NCBI GenBank assembly: GCA_902984215.1
Contig: CADWAF010000197.1
Span: forward strand, 1 to 10,275
DNA from: Willaertia magna
Lineage: Eukaryota; Heterolobosea; Eutetramitea; Acrasida; Naegleriidae
Length of the DNA: 10,275 nucleotides
Direction of reading: 5' to 3'
Positions 8,100 to 10,275 of the stretch are shown here, piece after piece. The first letter of the stretch is position 1. Every line of letters begins with the position of its first letter. The notes under the pieces are model-generated. The model had not been told where the DNA came from, did no database searches, and was given only the letters and a program-made list of their open reading frames with translations. A program made the position numbers and the translations under genes.

Positions 8100-8870
8100 A
8101 AGTTTTATATAATTTTTGATTTTTAAAAGTTTTTTTTGTAATTTTTTTAATATATTTTTAATTTAAAATTCTTAATTCTTATTAACACTGTTAACAGGGT
8201 ATATTTTATTAGGAAGGTTATTAATAAAAAATAAAAATAAAATTTAATTTTTTTTAAACAAATAACATTTAATTTATTTTTTAAATCCAACATTAAATTT
8301 TTTAAATTATAGATCTTTTTTATTACAATTAAAAAAGCTATCTTAGTATTTTATTTATTATTATTAATATATTATATTAAATGAATTAAAATAATTTTTT
8401 TAACTATAATGAAAAAGATATGTAAATTGAAAATTATTTTTATAAAATTATTTTTAATTTAAAGTTCTTAATTCTTGAAAAAGCTAATAATAGGGTATAC
8501 TTTATTAAAAAGATTATTAATAATGTATTAATTAGTTTCTATAATGAATAAGTAATAAAATAAAAAAATTTAAGTGTTTAATATAAAATAATAAATTTCT
8601 TAATAATTTTTTATAACTTTTACAAATATATAAATATTTAAAATTAGTTAAAGATTTGTAAATAATTTATTTTTAAGAATCTATTTTTAACTTAAAATTC
8701 CTAATTTTCATTAAAATTACTAATAGGGTATACTATATTAGGAAGTTATTAATAGATAGTTAGGAATTAAAAAATAATTAAAAAATAATTAAAAAATAAA
8801 TTAAAGAAATATTATAAAATATATAATCTATATCTAAAATGAAACTATTTAAATTTTGTAAATTAATACT
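8100..8870. repeat. Degenerate satellite-like array carrying GGGTATAC
   Basis: Three related blocks lie at about 8161-8229, 8457-8524 and 8690-8756. Each has the order (a)tttaa-a/g-ttc-t/c-taatt, then about 20 variable bases, taata/aca-gggtata, tta-ttaggaag or a close variant, and ttattaata. The GGG triplets are at 8197, 8493 and 8726, so units are about 296 and 233 bp. Similarity extends upstream (tgtaaat...tatttttaa) and includes a shared aatgaaa...tgtaaatt word at about 8408-8430 and 8838-8862, which suggests parts of a longer repeated unit. No coding potential is evident. Confidence 0.75.
8766..8798. repeat. 11-bp tandem repeat, three copies
   Basis: attaaaaaata is repeated three times without change at 8766, 8777 and 8788, inside the third unit of the satellite-like array. 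Confidence 0.9.
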
Positions 8871-9039
8871 CTTTTATTAATTAATATTTGTCTTAAATTA
8901 TTTTATAAATTATTAAAATAATAGCATACATAAAAGTTTATTACTTTTATTTTACTATTTTTTAATAAATAAATCTTATTGTTAATAATTTTATAATTTA
9001 ATATTTTTTTTATTTTTCTTTTTTTTCATTATTTAGTAC
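8871..9039. other. Spacer, no gene seen
   Basis: Mixed A/T-rich sequence between the repeat array and the minus-strand relic. The ciliate-code frame of the relic stays open into it, but beyond KKKKKR it becomes low complexity. It may be the 3' flank of that gene. Confidence 0.3.
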
Positions 9040-10240
9040 TTTATTTATCTTTTTTTTTTCTTTTTATTTACATTAGTTTCTTTATTTAAAAATTGTAAAA
9101 AATGCATATTATTAAAAATATAAAATCCATTTAAATTATAAACTGGATAACTATTAATTAATTTGTTAACAAAAAAATTTAAATTATTTCTTATTTCATT
9201 ATTAAAAATAAAATTTTTATTTAAAATTTTCTTCATATTTAATCATGTGATTATTATATCATTTGAAGAATTGTTTATAAAACTATTTATTATATGATAG
9301 ACAAAATTGTTTGATAGAAAAATATGATAAAAAATTTGCTTTTAATTTAAAATTTTTTCTAAAATTATCAATTAAAAAATCATTTTTCAAATCTATTGAT
9401 AAATAATTATTAGTAGAATTAAAATTACAGTCTTTAAATTCATTATTTATCAGTTTTCTTTTATATATTAAAATACTTTCTTTTAAACTGGATAAATTTA
9501 AAAAATTATTAAAATCAAATGTGTCAATTTTATTATTTTAATATATTTTAAATTTATTTATTTCAATATCTTTTCAGTAAATATTAAAATATTTAAAAAA
9601 ATCTATTTATAATAATATTCAAATCCCTTTTTTTTATTCACTTTATTCTCAATTAACTATTTTATAATATACTCAAATCATAATCTATTTTAATATAACA
9701 TATTGTTTTCTTTTTAATAAAATATCTCTTTTCACTACTTAATAAATTGATAATTTTATTTTCAATAATAGGTTCAAATAGTATAAAGTATTTAAAAATA
9801 CTTTTAAGATACATTTTAAAATTATTATTAATAAATTCAAAGTTATTATCTTTTTTTTATAAAAATTATTTATTATCATATTTTATTTAATAAAATTATT
9901 TTTAAAAAAACTTAAATATTCAGTTATTATTCTCTTATTAAAATCATTATTTATAAATGTACTTAAAATATCTTTATTAACTACTAAAAATAAACTCAAT
10001 TCTGTTTTTGTTGTATTGTAATTATTAAATTTAATAAATATAATGAATATTAATTTATTTAATAATGAAATTTCATTTTAATTATAATAACCATCAACAA
10101 TTTTATTGTAATTTAAATTTAAATTATTTAAATGTTCTTCATTAATTATTAATTTATCATTTTTAAACATTTGAATATAATTTAAATAATTATATAAACT
10201 ATTTGGTAATTCATTATTATATAATTAATAATTAATTGTT
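9040..10240 (-). pseudogene. Second decayed Asn/Lys/Leu-rich gene, type similar to 4.7-6.2 kb relic
   Basis: Four ciliate-code frames follow one another. About 10240-9860 gives LPNSLYNYLNYIQMFKNDKL and IVDGYYNQNEISLLNKLIF. 9850-9638 gives FINNNFKMYLKSIFKYF and INLLSSEKRYFIKKKTICYI, ending in TGA. 9573-9259 gives IDTFDFNNFLNLSSLKESIL and NSTNNYLSIDLKNDFLIDNF, ending in TGA. About 9290-9045 gives SSNDIIIT, a TGA, then MKKILNKNFIFNNEIRNN and YPVYNLNGFYIFNNMHFLQF. The first shift falls at the T8 run 9851-9858. LNLSSLKESIL is mildly LRR-like. Length, residue usage and the order of an Ile/Leu-rich start followed by Asn/Lys-rich repeats resemble the relic at 4700-6208, so the two may be members of one family. 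No domain is certain. The 5' end may lie outside the window. Confidence 0.45.
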
Positions 10241-10257
10241 ATAATTTTAATTTTTTT

Positions 10258-10275
10258 GTTTTTGTTTTTGTTTTT
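10258..10275. repeat. GTTTTT hexamer run
   Basis: Three contiguous gttttt units reach the window edge, preceded by a T7 run. It is a simple repeat, not the G4T2-type telomeric repeat of oligohymenophorean ciliates. Confidence 0.85.

Noticed and set aside
10258..10275. Telomere
   Set aside because: The GTTTTT repeat lacks the G-run pattern of ciliate telomeres and only three units are visible.
1..10275. tRNA or rRNA genes
   Set aside because: No GTTCGA-type T-loop in a cloverleaf context and no conserved rRNA words were found; the only GC-richer block (61-420) shows no such motif.
1..10275. Mitochondrial or bacterial AT-rich genome
   Set aside because: No operon-like gene order, ribosome binding sites or organelle genes. 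Spliceosomal-type introns and the Gln reassignment of TAA/TAG fit a ciliate nucleus better.

Overview
The window is an extremely AT-rich (roughly 85% A+T by eye) eukaryotic segment without one intact gene under the standard genetic code. When TAA and TAG are read as glutamine and only TGA as stop, long stretches with protein-like composition and recognisable domains appear, several running straight through TAA/TAG at positions where Gln fits. That code, short GTAAGT...AG introns, Q/N/K-rich proteins and the base composition point to an oligohymenophorean ciliate (Tetrahymena/Ichthyophthirius-like). The density of broken genes and a dead transposon suggests germline-limited (micronuclear) or otherwise unselected DNA. 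The species and nuclear compartment are inference.

Layout. 1-400: a GC-richer block with imperfect inverted ends, possibly a small non-autonomous element. 401-2640 (minus): a decayed gene whose C-terminal end is a protein-kinase domain with its catalytic motifs lost; a 150-nt intron at 1575-1724 can be placed because it joins two frames in the right phase. 2848-2956: subterminal-type repeats and a hairpin. 2939 to about 4690 (minus): a decayed DDE_Tnp_4/Harbinger-type transposase with a long Gln-rich, acidic N-terminal region. About 4700-6208 (minus): a decayed Leu/Asn/Lys-rich, possibly leucine-rich-repeat gene. 6296-6608 (plus): relic of the end of a kinesin motor domain, followed by a possible J-domain fragment (6721-6792) and an unrecognised coding-like stretch (about 6880-7396). 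7397-7950: featureless A-rich DNA. 7951-8870: tandem and satellite-like repeats, including three degenerate copies of a block carrying GGGTATAC. 9040-10240 (minus): a second decayed gene of the same type as the 4.7-6.2 kb one. The window ends in a GTTTTT run.

The genes do not form a pathway. They look like unrelated host-gene relics, one dead DNA transposon and satellite-like repeats in relaxed sequence. The plus strand is T-rich where relics lie on the minus strand and A-rich where they lie on the plus strand, so A-richness follows the former coding strand. I found no convincing new defence or regulatory system. The points most worth checking are the recoded, decayed transposase with a changed catalytic residue, the kinase and kinesin relics, the paralogous pair of unrecognised genes and the GGGTATAC repeat family. 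All translations were done by hand and homology calls rest on motif recognition, not searches.
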